From positions 1-64,000 of the forward strand of contig SAAO01000014.1 in NCBI GenBank assembly GCA_009929375.1: a stretch of DNA of 64,000 nucleotides, read 5' to 3'. Shown here piece by piece: positions 17,601-25,328 of this stretch (position 1 is its first letter; each line of letters begins with the position of its first letter). The notes beneath the pieces were generated by a model, which was given only the letters and a program-made list of their open reading frames with translations, was not told where the DNA came from and did not search any database. The position numbers and the translations under genes were made by a program. Source of the stretch: Bacteroidia bacterium. GTDB taxonomy: Bacteria; Bacteroidota; Bacteroidia; Bacteroidales; Paludibacteraceae.

Positions 17601-19047
17601 GATATATTTTTCCTCTGTAATTGTATTCGTAAGCCACCCCGAGAATTTCGTCGGGATTGAGTGCCGATTTCAACGAAATGATACCCAGACTGTTGTTCAG
17701 GGTATATTCTGAAGGATCGAGTTTGCGGGCACTTTCAATTTTTTCGTAATCCTCGCCACCCGATACGCCAAACGAACCAAAATTGTCATTCAATACCGAG
17801 TTGGTAGTTTGTATATTCCGGACTCCCGCTATTCCGGTGATTTCGCTGTAAAGCGAGTTGGCATTGTTCGAAGGTACGGTTATATTCGCATTTTTTGTCC
17901 AGTGTGTGTTGTCGATTCTGTCGGATTCACCCAGGTCCATAAAAGCCACAATGTTACGCGCCTGATCGTAGTTTGCTCTTTTGTTGGTAATCCACACTTC
18001 CACACGGTTGACAGTGACACCAGAGGTAATCACAGGCAGTTTGCTTACCGAGTTTTCAAAATTTTCGCGGAAGAAATGTCCGATAAAGAAGTGGCGGTTT
18101 TCGTCATAATTGTCAGCATTCACTTCAAATTCGGTAGTTTGCGCACCTCCTTTGGAACTTACGGTTTTTGTTTCCGATTCCTGTTGCGAAGCCACTGCCG
18201 AAATGCTCAATTTGCCAAATTGCAGGTCAGTTTTTACCCCGAAAAGTGCTGTGCTTCCGCTAATAAGCGAACTGTTGAGCTGCATGCTTACATTACCGGC
18301 CTGTATGTTTTTGATAATGTCGTCTTCCTTACCTTTGTAGGCAAGTTTTACCATTTGCTGGTCGAATTCGAACGACGATTCGGTGTTGTAATTCATTCCG
18401 AAGTTCACTTTGTCGCCCACAGAGCCGTTTACGTTCATCTGAATTTTCATATCGAACTGTGGTACAAAGTTCGATCGCTGACGTTCGGTAAGTGCAGGGT
18501 TTTCCACACGGTTGTGCTTCACGCCCAGAATAATTTCCGACGAACCCTGTGTCTTGATCTGTACACCGCCGGGGCCAAAAACTTTATCGGCAGGACCGAT
18601 ATTGAATTTCATGTCGGACACCGAAAACTTATCTTCGTTATTGACAGGAGCAGAGGCGTTTTTTTCTTTCCAGTAATCCTGAATTTCCTTTTTAGCTGAA
18701 AATTTTTTGTACTCTTCGCCGGTCATCATAAACGGAGTGGCGATTTCCATGCTTCCTGCGTAGGTTTTGAATATATAATTTCCGGTGGCGGGATCGTATT
18801 CCACTACCGATTTAATATTTTCGGGCTGACTTTTTTCGAGCGGATAGCTGGTGCTCAGATCGGCTGCAGTATTGTGTTCGAAACTTTTCTGACGAAATAC
18901 GGGTACCGAATCGGGTGGGGCAGGCATAGCAGGTTCCTGTCTAATATCCGGTTCGTGCATGTCCAGTACTGAATTGATGGCAAAAGCCGATCCTGCAAGG
19001 ATGATGGATAAAATCAGAAAGGGAATTATTCTTTTAATATTTAGCAT
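11608..19047 (-). CDS. sprA: type IX secretion translocon protein SprA (Sov)
   Basis: 2479 residues, within the range of the SprA/Sov family, whose members form the very large outer-membrane barrel through which T9SS cargo crosses. It starts with an export signal (MLNIKRIIPFLILSIILAGS). Family segments are recognisable: GGVQIKTQGSSEIILGVKHN, VNFGMNYNTESSFEFDQQ, GRQGMAYLDDFESTKTTID and RNNSTRGEIKSGEIWVNELR. The C-terminus has alternating beta-strand character and ends FGMSFKFMLTR. ruvA lies directly upstream in the same direction, a gene order I recall from other Bacteroidota. The rest of the T9SS core is at 44499-50516. No frameshift or truncation is visible. Confidence 0.95.
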   Translation of the reverse strand: MLNIKRIIPFLILSIILAGSAFAINSVLDMHEPDIRQEPAMPAPPDSVPVFRQKSFEHNTAADLSTSYPLEKSQPENIKSVVEYDPATGNYIFKTYAGSMEIATPFMMTGEEYKKFSAKKEIQDYWKEKNASAPVNNEDKFSVSDMKFNIGPADKVFGPGGVQIKTQGSSEIILGVKHNRVENPALTERQRSNFVPQFDMKIQMNVNGSVGDKVNFGMNYNTESSFEFDQQMVKLAYKGKEDDIIKNIQAGNVSMQLNSSLISGSTALFGVKTDLQFGKLSISAVASQQESETKTVSSKGGAQTTEFEVNADNYDENRHFFIGHFFRENFENSVSKLPVITSGVTVNRVEVWITNKRANYDQARNIVAFMDLGESDRIDNTHWTKNANITVPSNNANSLYSEITGIAGVRNIQTTNSVLNDNFGSFGVSGGEDYEKIESARKLDPSEYTLNNSLGIISLKSALNPDEILGVAYEYNYRGKIYQVGEFSTDPIEAPNALVVKLLKGTTQSPQLAIWDLMLKNVYYLGSMQIQKDNFNLRIVYRNDSVGTDMQYLTEGGPDVKNKLLLRVLNLDRLDVKNNENPDGIFDYIEGITALSSSGRIMFPVLEPFGKNLKDKFGPGFETVAEKYIFQELYDSTLVVAQELSEKNKFRLVGEYKSSGGSEIRLNAMNVPRGSVTVTAGGATLTENVDYTVDYTMGTVNILNQSILESGTNIDVKLENQSMFSMQRKSLVGTHLEYQFSKDFSIGGTIMHLSEKPLTTKVNTGNEPISNTIWGLNTSWRTESQWLTNMLDKLPFVNATKPSTIALNAEFAQLIPGHSKIVGRQGMAYLDDFESTKTTIDIHYPVNWYLASTPFNPDPNPGDAYFKEAAAQGIDYGKNRALLSWYYVDQILNSLNPGRSTPINLRNNVESQSNHYTRDVLIKEVFPNRSQLITERALLTVMNLSYYPTERGPYNLDVDGMDQNGYLMNPKSRWGGIMRKLDATDFETSNIEYIEFWMMDPFIYDKDRTDKGGDLYFNLGDISEDVLKDGKKFFEHGLPVDGDETKTETTVWGRVPKTQSTITAFDNTPGARKYQDVGLNGLNTEQEFLFPVYKDYVDAVTAKLSPDARQRMSEDPFSPLNDPAGDNYRFYKSTEYDNADADILTRYKRYNGTEGNSPDATETTEEYTTTATSLPDMEDANNDNTLNEYEKYFQYKVAIRKDSMEVGRNFITDSYTSNVNLANGNVEAVTWYQFKIPIRAHQDKVGNIRNFKSIRFIRMFMTDFEQEKHLRFATLELVRGEWRNYSKAMNMPGTAPVSNGKLDVQAVNIEENSDKTPVNYILPPGITRETDPGQIAMIKLNEQAMVMKVNNLAPNDARAVYKNTAYDMRQYKRLQMFVHAEKMADDVNALNDYDLSCFVRLGTDMVNNYYEYEIPLRLTPAGIYQDTDTDREIVWPKENMFDFPFQVLTEAKLARNRAKQDGSYVSDMVPFYHNGKNKIRVVGNPTLSDVQNIMIGIRNNSTRGEIKSGEIWVNELRMTEFDESGGSAAMANLSVGLSDLGSVNLSGRLETAGYGSIESNVMDRRMDDLYQMNFSTSLDLGRFLPEKAKIQLPAYFSYTNETLTPKYNPLDQDVLLDEALDVYTRQEDRDTLLMQSQTVSTTKSFNISSARVNIKSKKPQFYDPANVTFTYAYSENNQHNPEVKENMVKQERAAINYSYSFTGQPVEPFKTVKALDKPALKIFKEFNFNYLPSSVSFNTDMNRQFSKVELRDLGGFASAENFDLNFSKDFMWNRNFSINWDLTRTLRFSLQTAMNANIEEPYYTPEFGREHYDMWRDSVIAGIRKLGNPYTYNQVFTASWSIPINKIPLLDWITANVSYNSNYSWNRTALIDGENVGNIATSMGAWSGDGQLNFENLYNKSKYLKDVNRRYAIQQPANLKFQPRTFSQVFKLEKDKKLTVNHRLGSDKFDFSAKDKNGKTVLLKYKTVNPTTVELTPDFDMDSVQLTIVSKDPNYRTPSQKAVDFTSRFLMMVRRASVSYRQTNSMTLPGFTPQPGFLGQQKDQNNMFAPGYAFAFGFFDDNTIDDMANKGWLYKNPELVNPAALANTSDLDIKASVEPIPGMKIELNAKRYTAGNTNIQYMFDGMPRTFSGSYNITQISIATAFTKTGNAEQNYASEVFDQFLANRQKMADRLISDLRNTKYPTTGFFSDDATIKGQPFDPAKSKYSLNSPDVLIPSFLAAYTGRDINTVNKNPFLSILEILPNWRLNYDGLSRIGWIQDKFRSVSITHAYTSRYSVGNYSSYATWVAMGDDDSALGYIREESTGNPIPSMPYEISTVSLNEQFAPLIGINAALKNSMTTKLEYRKQRNLSLNLNSTQLIESSSDEFVVGFGYLLKDFDVILKLKNDGQSRIKNDLKLNADLSYKDIKSLLRKINENVTQASSGNKMFSLKIMADYVFSSKVNIQLFFDRQTTSPLISSTYPVSATNFGMSFKFMLTR

Positions 19048-19161
19048 AAAAAAGTCGGTACAGCAGTGTTTTAATTCTGAACGAATGAAAATGTTGATTC
19101 GTAATTTTTCGTATAAAAGTAAATGCTCAGGTTTTTTACAATAAAATGTTATTTAAATCTT

Positions 19162-19755
19162 TTAAAGCATTTTAAGTGCAAGTTTTATAAGTTGTTCCAC
19201 TTTTAAAGTAGGTTCTTTTTTCAGTATACTGTCGATTACTTTTTGTGAAGCATTGGCTGCAAAACCAAGCATCACGAGCGCCGATACAGCTTCGTCTTTT
19301 ACCGGGTTGGCAGCAGTAGCAAATAGTAGCTGTTCGTTGCTTTCCATTCCGGCTACCTTCATGATTTTATCTTTCAGATCGACAATAATGCGCTGAGCCG
19401 TTTTTGCGCCTATGCCTTTTATGGCGTTCAGGGCGGTCACATTGCCTGTGGCTATCATTTCCTGTATTTCGGCTGCCGAGTACGACGACATGATCATGCG
19501 GGCCGTATTGGCACCTACCCCCGATACGGAAATAAGCAACAGAAATAACTGTCGCTCAGCCTGATTAGTGAAACCGTAAAGCAAATGTGCATCTTCGCGA
19601 ATTACTTCGTACACAAAGAGTTTTGCTTCCTTACGACCCTGAAGTACCGAAAATGTAGGCAGACTGATGTGGATGCAATAGCCTATTCCGGCAGTGTCAA
19701 TAACCACCGTGGCAGGCGTGAGTTCAGCGATTTCACCTTTTATATAGTCAATCAT
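19162..19755 (-). CDS. ruvA: Holliday junction branch migration protein RuvA
   Basis: 197 residues, normal length. The N-terminal OB domain begins [20 protein letters not shown]. Two helix-hairpin-helix motifs follow: [16 protein letters not shown] and [21 protein letters not shown]. The small C-terminal domain that contacts RuvB is present ([19 protein letters not shown]). RuvA tetramers hold Holliday junctions for RuvB-driven branch migration. It is the first gene before sprA, 114 bases away, and has a TATATTTG -7 box 24 bases upstream. Confidence 0.95.
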   Translation of the reverse strand: MIDYIKGEIAELTPATVVIDTAGIGYCIHISLPTFSVLQGRKEAKLFVYEVIREDAHLLYGFTNQAERQLFLLLISVSGVGANTARMIMSSYSAAEIQEMIATGNVTALNAIKGIGAKTAQRIIVDLKDKIMKVAGMESNEQLLFATAANPVKDEAVSALVMLGFAANASQKVIDSILKKEPTLKVEQLIKLALKML

Positions 19756-19778
19756 TTGAAAAGTCTTAATTTAACCCG

Positions 19779-19786
19779 CAAATATA
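19779..19786 (-). promoter_or_regulatory. -7 box for ruvA
   Basis: Minus-strand TATATTTG followed by CG matches TAnnTTTG and lies 24 bases before the ruvA ATG. Its transcript may continue into sprA. Confidence 0.6.
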
Positions 19787-20007
19787 CTTATTTTCCGCCA
19801 TTGATACAATAAGTAATTAAGCGACTGTAGGTTCGGAATTTTTCCTGAAATGAATAACGTACAAACTCTCTGAAAAGTACAAATCAAAGGTTAAAAGGAA
19901 AAAAAAAGAATTGAAAAAGGTCCCGAAATAATTTTGAAACAGCATTTTCTTTCATATCTGTATTGAAATTGGTTTTTGCAATTTGAACAAAGTATGCTTA
20001 GTCTTGT

Positions 20008-20015
20008 TATCTCTG
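20008..20015 (+). promoter_or_regulatory. weak candidate -7 box for the superoxide dismutase gene
   Basis: TATCTCTG differs from TAnnTTTG at one position and has a TTTG about 22 bases upstream (19983-19986). It would leave a leader of roughly 110 bases. The rest of the 369-base gap 19756-20124 shows no gene. Confidence 0.3.
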
Positions 20016-20124
20016 TAATGAATTTGACTTTTTAAATTCTGAATAATTAAAGGTTTAACTAAAAGCGAAACAGTTCTTCAGATTCACGAACCGGTTTCAG
20101 ACAAAACTAAAAAATATCTTACAT

Positions 20125-20796
20125 ATGAAACAGATTATAGTTACAATCGCAGTATGGCTTGCAGCAATGTTTGCTTCAGCACAATTTACATTACCAACGC
20201 TGGGTTTTGGTTATGGTGCGCTCGAACCTTATATCGACAGCACAACTATGTACATTCACCTGAATAATCATCATGCAGCTTATGTGAATAACCTCAACAA
20301 TGCGCTTTCGAAATATCCTAAACTGCAAAACAAGGATTTAAATTCGCTTATTTCGAATATCAATGCTTTGCCTGCCGATATTCGTACCGCAGTGAGAAAT
20401 AATGGTGGAGGACATTACAATCACTCATTATTCTGGAATTTGCTGGCTCCCGAAGGCACTTCACCCATGTCGGCACGTTTAGAGAAAAAAATTACCGAAA
20501 CTTTTGGTAGTGTGGATAAATTTAAAGCTGAATTCGAAAAAGCTGCCACCACGCGTTTCGGATCGGGTTGGGCATGGCTTTTGGTGGATAAAAAAGGAAA
20601 ACTCAGTATAATGTCGACCCCTAATCAGGACAATCCGCTGATGAAGGAAGTTAAGGAAAAAGGTAAACCTGTACTTGCACTCGACGTTTGGGAACATGCA
20701 TATTACCTTAAGTATCAGTCGAAACGCGCAGCCTATATCAAATCGTTCTGGAAAGTAGTAAACTGGAAAGAAGTTGATAAACTGGTGTTCGAATAA
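20125..20796 (+). CDS. sod: exported Fe/Mn-type superoxide dismutase
   Basis: 223 residues. The mature part has all four metal ligands of the Fe/Mn family: His45 (YIHLNNHHAAYVNNLNNAL), a His in GGGHYNHSLFW, and Asp and His in DVWEHAYYLKYQ. The C-terminal block KRAAYIKSFWKVVNW is also conserved. It carries a predicted Sec signal peptide (MKQIIVTIAVWLAAMFASAQ), which cytoplasmic enzymes lack, so it should act in the periplasm or outside the cell. A terminator follows, so it is monocistronic. Iron or manganese use cannot be decided from sequence. Confidence 0.92.
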   Translation: MKQIIVTIAVWLAAMFASAQFTLPTLGFGYGALEPYIDSTTMYIHLNNHHAAYVNNLNNALSKYPKLQNKDLNSLISNINALPADIRTAVRNNGGGHYNHSLFWNLLAPEGTSPMSARLEKKITETFGSVDKFKAEFEKAATTRFGSGWAWLLVDKKGKLSIMSTPNQDNPLMKEVKEKGKPVLALDVWEHAYYLKYQSKRAAYIKSFWKVVNWKEVDKLVFE

Positions 20797-20825
20797 CTTT
20801 TTATTTTCTGTTGGTTTTATTGTGC

Positions 20826-20861
20826 AGGCTATCCTTGTTTTCTACGGGGATAGCCTTTTTT
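20826..20861 (+). terminator. terminator of the superoxide dismutase gene
   Basis: AGGCTATCC (20826-20834) pairs with GGATAGCCT (20848-20856) and is followed by TTTTT. Confidence 0.8.
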
Positions 20862-20961
20862 AAAACATTTCAGCTCAATTTCCCGGTTTTCCCGTAAAAC
20901 CTTTTTTGTGAAAATATTGTTATCAGTTCTGACTGTGAAATGTGAAGCATCAAAAAAGAAT

Positions 20962-20969
20962 TACTTTTG
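20962..20969 (+). promoter_or_regulatory. -7 box for the DMT transporter gene
   Basis: TACTTTTG followed by CAG matches TAnnTTTG and lies 31 bases before the ATG at 21001. Confidence 0.6.
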
Positions 20970-21000
20970 CAGTCGTTTTCAGAATAAATTTACCCAATAA

Positions 21001-21882
21001 ATGAATAAGAACAGTTCCTGGCTGCATTATTTTTTACTTTTCTTCGGAGTGTTTTGCATCTCGTGGTCGGCCATTCTGGTGAAACTTGCCGGAGTAAGTG
21101 GTGTGAGCTCAGGTTTCTACCGGATGTTTTTCGGAACACTTGGCATTATTCCTGTGTGGCTGTATTTTCGCAAGCCTGTCACTGATAAATTCGGAGTTCT
21201 GATTGCTGTGATATGTGGGGTGCTGTTTGCGTCGGATATTGCTCTGTGGAATACCTCCATAATGCTGTCGAAAGCTACCATTTCCACTTTGCTGGCCAAT
21301 CTGGCACCCGTGTGGGTCGGACTCGGAGCTTTAATGTTTATGAAGGAAAAGCCCGGAAAAATATTCTGGTGGGGAACGGCACTTTCACTGGTTGGAGTGG
21401 TACTGATTGTGGGTTTTGAGGATATAATGCAGGCAAAACTCAATACCGGAAGTTTGCTGGCCATTGCCGCAAGTGCATTTTATGGCGCTTATCTGCTCAC
21501 AGTACGAAAAGGACGCAACACACTCGATACTTTCAGTTTTACCGCTATATCAATGTTGTCGAGTACCATTGTACTGGCAATTATTGCTTTCATATCAGGT
21601 GCGCAGCTTACAGGATTCGAAACGCATACATGGTGGTATCTGGCTGCGCTTGGTTTGGTACCTCAGGTTTTGGGTTGGCTGGCCATTAATCAGGCGCTCG
21701 GTCATATAAAACCGACAGTTGCCTCGGTGGGTTTGCTTAGTCAGACGGTTTTTACAGCCATTTTTTCAGTGCCTGTGCTTGGTGAAGTACTTACTTTAAC
21801 CGAAATTGCCGGAGGTGCTGTTGTGTTGGCCGGAATTTATCTTGTGGGACGAAAAAGAAAAGCGGGTGCGATGGTTGATTAA
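21001..21882 (+). CDS. EamA/DMT-family transporter
   Basis: A 293-residue inner-membrane protein with about ten hydrophobic segments and two EamA repeats (roughly residues 10-140 and 150-285). Motifs include SAILVKLAGVSGVSSGFYRM in the first half and LAINQALGHIKPTVASVGLL in the second, typical of drug/metabolite exporters. The substrate cannot be told. It has its own promoter and is followed by heptad repeats rather than an obvious terminator. It belongs to the EamA branch and is not a second RhaT. Confidence 0.87.
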   Translation: MNKNSSWLHYFLLFFGVFCISWSAILVKLAGVSGVSSGFYRMFFGTLGIIPVWLYFRKPVTDKFGVLIAVICGVLFASDIALWNTSIMLSKATISTLLANLAPVWVGLGALMFMKEKPGKIFWWGTALSLVGVVLIVGFEDIMQAKLNTGSLLAIAASAFYGAYLLTVRKGRNTLDTFSFTAISMLSSTIVLAIIAFISGAQLTGFETHTWWYLAALGLVPQVLGWLAINQALGHIKPTVASVGLLSQTVFTAIFSVPVLGEVLTLTEIAGGAVVLAGIYLVGRKRKAGAMVD

Positions 21883-21887
21883 ACAAA

Positions 21888-21971
21888 GCAGTTGACAATG
21901 CATAATTGACAGTTGATAATGCAGAATTGATAATTTACTATTTCGTCATTTACCATTTACTATTTAATACT
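21888..21971. repeat. heptad word array after the DMT gene
   Basis: Words such as AATTGAC, AGTTGAT and AATGCAG give way to ATTTACT, ATTTACC, ATTTACT, ATTTAAT, with an occasional eighth base. It is the plus-strand mirror of the arrays at 3391 and 51891. Confidence 0.65.
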
Positions 21972-22006
21972 ACCGACTATGATAACAAAACTGATTGACT
22001 AATTAA

Positions 22007-22056
22007 TTCAGAACTCAGAACTCAGAACTCAGAACGCGAAACGCGAAACGCGAAAC
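22007..22056. repeat. paired heptad arrays CAGAACT and CGCGAAA
   Basis: CAGAACT is repeated about four times (22009-22035) and switches in register to CGCGAAA three times (22035-22055). The array ends 19 bases before the ATG at 22075. Confidence 0.8.
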
Positions 22057-22074
22057 ACAAAAAAACAAATAACG

Positions 22075-23025
22075 ATGTTTATTATAGATCAAAATAAAGA
22101 AAACCGATATCTGAATTACAATCAGGTACTGAAAAATGAATTCAGCGAGAGGGTTCAGAAAATATCGGTAAATGCCGGCTTTACATGTCCAAACCGCGAC
22201 GGATCGCGTGGAATTGGCGGTTGCACGTATTGCAATAATCAGACATTTAGTCCGGAATATTGCAAGCCCACCAAAAGCATCACGCAGCAAATAGAAGAAG
22301 GTGTACAGTTTTTTCATCACAAATACGAAAGTCAGATTTATCTCGCATATTTTCAGTCTTACACCAATACTTATGATACGATTGATAAGCTGAAAGCTAT
22401 TTACGAAGAGGCTTTAAAACATCCAAAGGTGGTGGGAATTGTGGTCGGTACGCGACCCGATTGCGTGAATGATGAAATTCTGGATTATTTTGCTGAATTG
22501 TCGAAGCGTTGTTATGTAATGATTGAATATGGTATCGAATCGACCGACGACCGCACGCTTGAATTTATCAATCGCGGACACGATTACGCCTGTGCTGTGG
22601 AAGCTATCAAGGCTACTGCTGCCCGTGGAATTCGTACCGGAGCACATTTGATATTGGGTTTGCCGGGCGAAAACCGTCAGAAAATACTTTCGCACGCCGA
22701 TCGTGTTTCTGAACTGCCACTTACAGCCCTGAAATTACATCAGTTACAACTGGTGAAGAAAACCAAAATGGCGCATCAGTTTGCTGAACATCCGGAGTGG
22801 TTCCACCTTTATACTGCCGATGAATATATCGATCTTGTGATTGACTTTATCGAACGGCTGAACCCGAAAATTGCCATCGAACGTATGGTGTCTCAGTCAC
22901 CGCCTGCATTTCTGATTGCACCCGACTGGAAACTTAAAAATTTTGAGTTTATAATGAAGGTTGAGAAGGAGCTTATTCGCCGGAATACTTGGCAGGGAAG
23001 GTATTATAAAAAGAAAAGACCATAA
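22075..23025 (+). CDS. YhcC-type radical SAM protein (TIGR01212 family)
   Basis: 316 residues. The N-terminal iron-sulfur region has spaced cysteines, CPNRDGSRGIGGCTYCNNQ, a form typical of the YhcC/TIGR01212 group, which is related to Elp3-like radical SAM enzymes. YGIESTDDRTLEFINRGHD and HLILGLPGENRQ are further family blocks of the SAM-binding barrel. The reaction is not known to me. The start at 22075 is placed by the conserved N-terminal region and by the repeat array that ends just upstream. A terminator follows immediately. Confidence 0.88.
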   Translation: MFIIDQNKENRYLNYNQVLKNEFSERVQKISVNAGFTCPNRDGSRGIGGCTYCNNQTFSPEYCKPTKSITQQIEEGVQFFHHKYESQIYLAYFQSYTNTYDTIDKLKAIYEEALKHPKVVGIVVGTRPDCVNDEILDYFAELSKRCYVMIEYGIESTDDRTLEFINRGHDYACAVEAIKATAARGIRTGAHLILGLPGENRQKILSHADRVSELPLTALKLHQLQLVKKTKMAHQFAEHPEWFHLYTADEYIDLVIDFIERLNPKIAIERMVSQSPPAFLIAPDWKLKNFEFIMKVEKELIRRNTWQGRYYKKKRP

Positions 23026-23060
23026 AAAAACAGGCTGTACAATTTGTACAGCCTGTTTTT
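23026..23060. terminator. bidirectional terminator
   Basis: AAAACAGGCTGTACAA pairs with TTGTACAGCCTGTTTT around a minimal loop, with an A-run before and a T-run after. It separates the plus-strand radical SAM gene from the minus-strand DUF3467/der pair. Confidence 0.85.
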
Positions 23061-23062
23061 AT

Positions 23063-23371
23063 TTATGCTTCACCACCCCCGAAGCCCATTGGTACAGGTG
23101 GAATAACAGGATTATCAGGAATTTTTATTTTGCCGTGTTGCGCTTCATATTTGGCTACATTTTCCTGCAATGCAAAAAGAAGCCTTTTGGCGTGTTCGGG
23201 CGTAAGAATAATTCTCGATTTTACATTTGCCTTGGGAGTTCCCGGCATAATGCGGATAAAATCCACCACAAATTCGGATGTGGAATGCGAAATAATTGCC
23301 AGATTCGAATATGTTCCTTCAGCAACTTCTTCCGAAAGTTGAATATTGAGCTGATTGTCCTGTTGTTCCAT
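23063..23371 (-). CDS. DUF3467 family protein
   Basis: 102 residues and no signal peptide. It starts MEQQDNQLNIQLSEEVAEGT, followed by YSNLAIISHSTSEFVVDFIR, PGTPKANVKSRIILTPEHAK and RLLFALQENVAKYE, the pattern I associate with DUF3467. It ends in a Pro/Gly-rich tail. Its start lies 24 bases past the der stop codon, so the two are probably co-transcribed. The function of the family is unknown. Confidence 0.85.
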   Translation of the reverse strand: MEQQDNQLNIQLSEEVAEGTYSNLAIISHSTSEFVVDFIRIMPGTPKANVKSRIILTPEHAKRLLFALQENVAKYEAQHGKIKIPDNPVIPPVPMGFGGGEA

Positions 23372-23395
23372 ATGATATTTTTTTGGTATTAAAAT

Positions 23396-24709
23396 TTATT
23401 TCTGACGGATAAATACATGGATTGGTGTACCTGTGAAGTCGTATTTCGCACGGATTTTATTCTCCAGGAAACGACGGTAAGGTTCCTTTACATATTGAGG
23501 CAGATTAGCAAAAAATACAAAAGTAGGTATCTGTGTGCTTGGTAATTGTGTAATGTATTTGATTTTGATATACTTACCTTTAATTGCCGGTGGAGGATAG
23601 TTTTCGATCACAGGCAACAGATATTCATTTAACTTGGCTGTTGGTATTTTTCTGAATTTGTTTTCGTACACAGCCGAAGCAGTTTCGATCACTTTCAGAA
23701 TACGTTGTTTGGTTGTAGCCGAGGTGAAAATAATCGGGAAATCCACAAACGGAGCCAGTCGCTCACGAATGCTTTTCTCAATGTTTTTCACATCGTTTGT
23801 CTGTTTGTTTTCAACCAAATCCCATTTGTTCACACAAACCACCAGACCTTTGCGGTTTTTCTGGATAAGCGAGAAAATATTCAGGTCCTGACTTTCGAGC
23901 CCACGGGTAGCATCTATCATCAGAATACAAACATCCGAGTTTTCGATGGCTCTGATGGAGCGAACCACAGAGTAATACTCAATATCTTCGTTTACTTTGG
24001 CTTTTTTTCGGATACCGGCAGTGTCAACCAGATAAAAATCATGTCCGAATTTATTGAAGCGTGTGTAAATCGTGTCGCGGGTAGTACCTGCAATGTCAGT
24101 TACAATGGTGCGTTCCTCACCAATAAAGGCATTGATAAGCGATGATTTTCCGGCATTCGGACGACCAACCACAGCAAAACGTGGTAGTTCTTCTTCTACT
24201 TCATCGTTGCTTTCGGGGTGAAAATAAGTCAGAATTTTGTCGAGCAAATCTCCTGTTCCCAAACCGTTTATGGCCGAAACAATCAAAGGATCACCAAGTC
24301 CGAGTTTGTAAAATTCAGCTGCGTTATATTGCCAGTCGAAAGTGTCGGCTTTGTTTGATACAAGTAATACAGGCTTTTTGCTTCCACGCAGGATTTGCGC
24401 TACTTCGAGGTCGTAATCGGTTATTCCGTTCTGAATATCCACCAGAAAAAGAATTACATCGGCTTCTTCGATGGCCAGTTTTACATGATGTTTGATTTGT
24501 TCTTCGAAAACATCGTTCGAGTTAATAACCCAACCACCGGTGTCGATTACTGAAAATTCGCGGCCATTCCATTCGCTTTTTCCGTACTGACGGTCGCGTG
24601 TGGTGCCGGCTTGTTCGTTTACTATGGCTCTTCTGCTTTTGGTGAGCCTGTTAAATAAGGTCGATTTTCCCACATTCGGGCGACCCACAATTGCTACAAT
24701 ATTTCCCAT
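23396..24709 (-). CDS. der: ribosome biogenesis GTPase Der (EngA)
   Basis: 437 residues with two tandem GTPase domains. The P-loops are [14 protein letters not shown] (near residue 8) and [14 protein letters not shown] (near residue 182). Each has its DTxG switch motif (DTGGW, DTAGI) and an N/T-KxD motif (SNKADT, VNKWDL). A C-terminal KH-like domain completes the protein. Der acts in maturation of the large ribosomal subunit. A TACCTTTG -7 box lies about 100 bases upstream, and the DUF3467 gene follows in the same transcript. Confidence 0.97.
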   Translation of the reverse strand: MGNIVAIVGRPNVGKSTLFNRLTKSRRAIVNEQAGTTRDRQYGKSEWNGREFSVIDTGGWVINSNDVFEEQIKHHVKLAIEEADVILFLVDIQNGITDYDLEVAQILRGSKKPVLLVSNKADTFDWQYNAAEFYKLGLGDPLIVSAINGLGTGDLLDKILTYFHPESNDEVEEELPRFAVVGRPNAGKSSLINAFIGEERTIVTDIAGTTRDTIYTRFNKFGHDFYLVDTAGIRKKAKVNEDIEYYSVVRSIRAIENSDVCILMIDATRGLESQDLNIFSLIQKNRKGLVVCVNKWDLVENKQTNDVKNIEKSIRERLAPFVDFPIIFTSATTKQRILKVIETASAVYENKFRKIPTAKLNEYLLPVIENYPPPAIKGKYIKIKYITQLPSTQIPTFVFFANLPQYVKEPYRRFLENKIRAKYDFTGTPIHVFIRQK

Positions 24710-24812
24710 TGCTTTTTAATTATATCTATTAATATTAGATATTTACATTCCATTTATTTGATTCAATTACACTTTTCACAAAGTATAATTGTGGGTGCAA
24801 ATATTTCGGTTG

Positions 24813-24820
24813 CAAAGGTA
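24813..24820 (-). promoter_or_regulatory. -7 box for der
   Basis: Minus-strand TACCTTTG followed by CA matches TAnnTTTG. It would give der a leader of about 100 bases. The remaining gap to the tRNA promoter (24821-25051) shows no gene. Confidence 0.55.
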
Positions 24821-25051
24821 CGGAAATAAGTTGAAACGATAAAATATCTCAGAATTAAGTACTTCTGTTTTTTGTTTGTGCCAATTATGTGGTTCGGCAG
24901 AATGATGGATTGTAATGCGGATAACAGTTTTATGATATGAATAAAATATTTTTTACAGCTAAAATATCTCACTCACAAGCACAAAGATTTTTTTGGAAAG
25001 GAAGTGTGATAATTATTTTTTGAAAACTCTTGTCGGAAATAAAAAAAGCAG

Positions 25052-25059
25052 TATCTTTG
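25052..25059 (+). promoter_or_regulatory. -7 box for the tRNA-Val pair
   Basis: TATCTTTG followed by CAACG lies 37 bases before the first tRNA-Val and has no competing ORF. Confidence 0.65.
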
Positions 25060-25095
25060 CAACGCTTTTGGAGAAAGGCACTACAAAAAACAATC

Positions 25096-25170
25096 GGGCG
25101 TTTAGCTCAGCTGGTTCAGAGCATCTGCCTTACAAGCAGAGGGTCGGCGGTTCGAATCCGTCAACGCCCA
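25096..25170 (+). tRNA. tRNA-Val (anticodon TAC), copy 1
   Basis: Cloverleaf with acceptor GGGCGTT/AACGCCC, D stem GCTC/GAGC, anticodon stem TCTGC/GCAGA around CTTACAA (anticodon TAC, valine), T stem CGGCG/CGTCA-type around TTCGAAT, and discriminator A. No CCA is encoded. Confidence 0.94.
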
Positions 25171-25201
25171 CACCGATTTCTTTTTTAATTTTAAACATTA
25201 C

Positions 25202-25276
25202 GGGCGTTTAGCTCAGCTGGTTCAGAGCATCTGCCTTACAAGCAGAGGGTCGGCGGTTCGAATCCGTCAACGCCCA
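25202..25276 (+). tRNA. tRNA-Val (anticodon TAC), copy 2
   Basis: Identical to copy 1 over all 75 bases and separated from it by 31 AT-rich bases. Both should lie on one precursor transcript from the promoter at 25052 to the terminator at 25281-25317. Confidence 0.94.
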
Positions 25277-25280
25277 CACA

Positions 25281-25317
25281 AAAAAGGTTGTACATAATTT
25301 GTACAACCTTTTTTTAT
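25281..25317. terminator. terminator after the tRNA-Val pair
   Basis: AAAAAGGTTGTAC (25281-25293) pairs with GTACAACCTTTTT (25301-25313) and leads into a T-run. It also serves the minus-strand fabV gene ending at 25329. Confidence 0.85.
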
Positions 25318-25328
25318 TTTCATCTCCT

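Noticed and set aside
15241-18699. Several long plus-strand frames (15241-16005 and 17809-18699) opposite sprA
   Set aside because: SprA is continuous and conserved across these intervals. The opposite frames have no domains and unusual composition.
22007-22056. Possible CRISPR array
   Set aside because: The units are 7 bases, directly adjacent and without spacers, and no cas genes are in the window.
24993-25211. A 72-codon frame covering the first tRNA-Val and its promoter
   Set aside because: It reads through a tRNA gene with perfect cloverleaf pairing and has no protein family signs.
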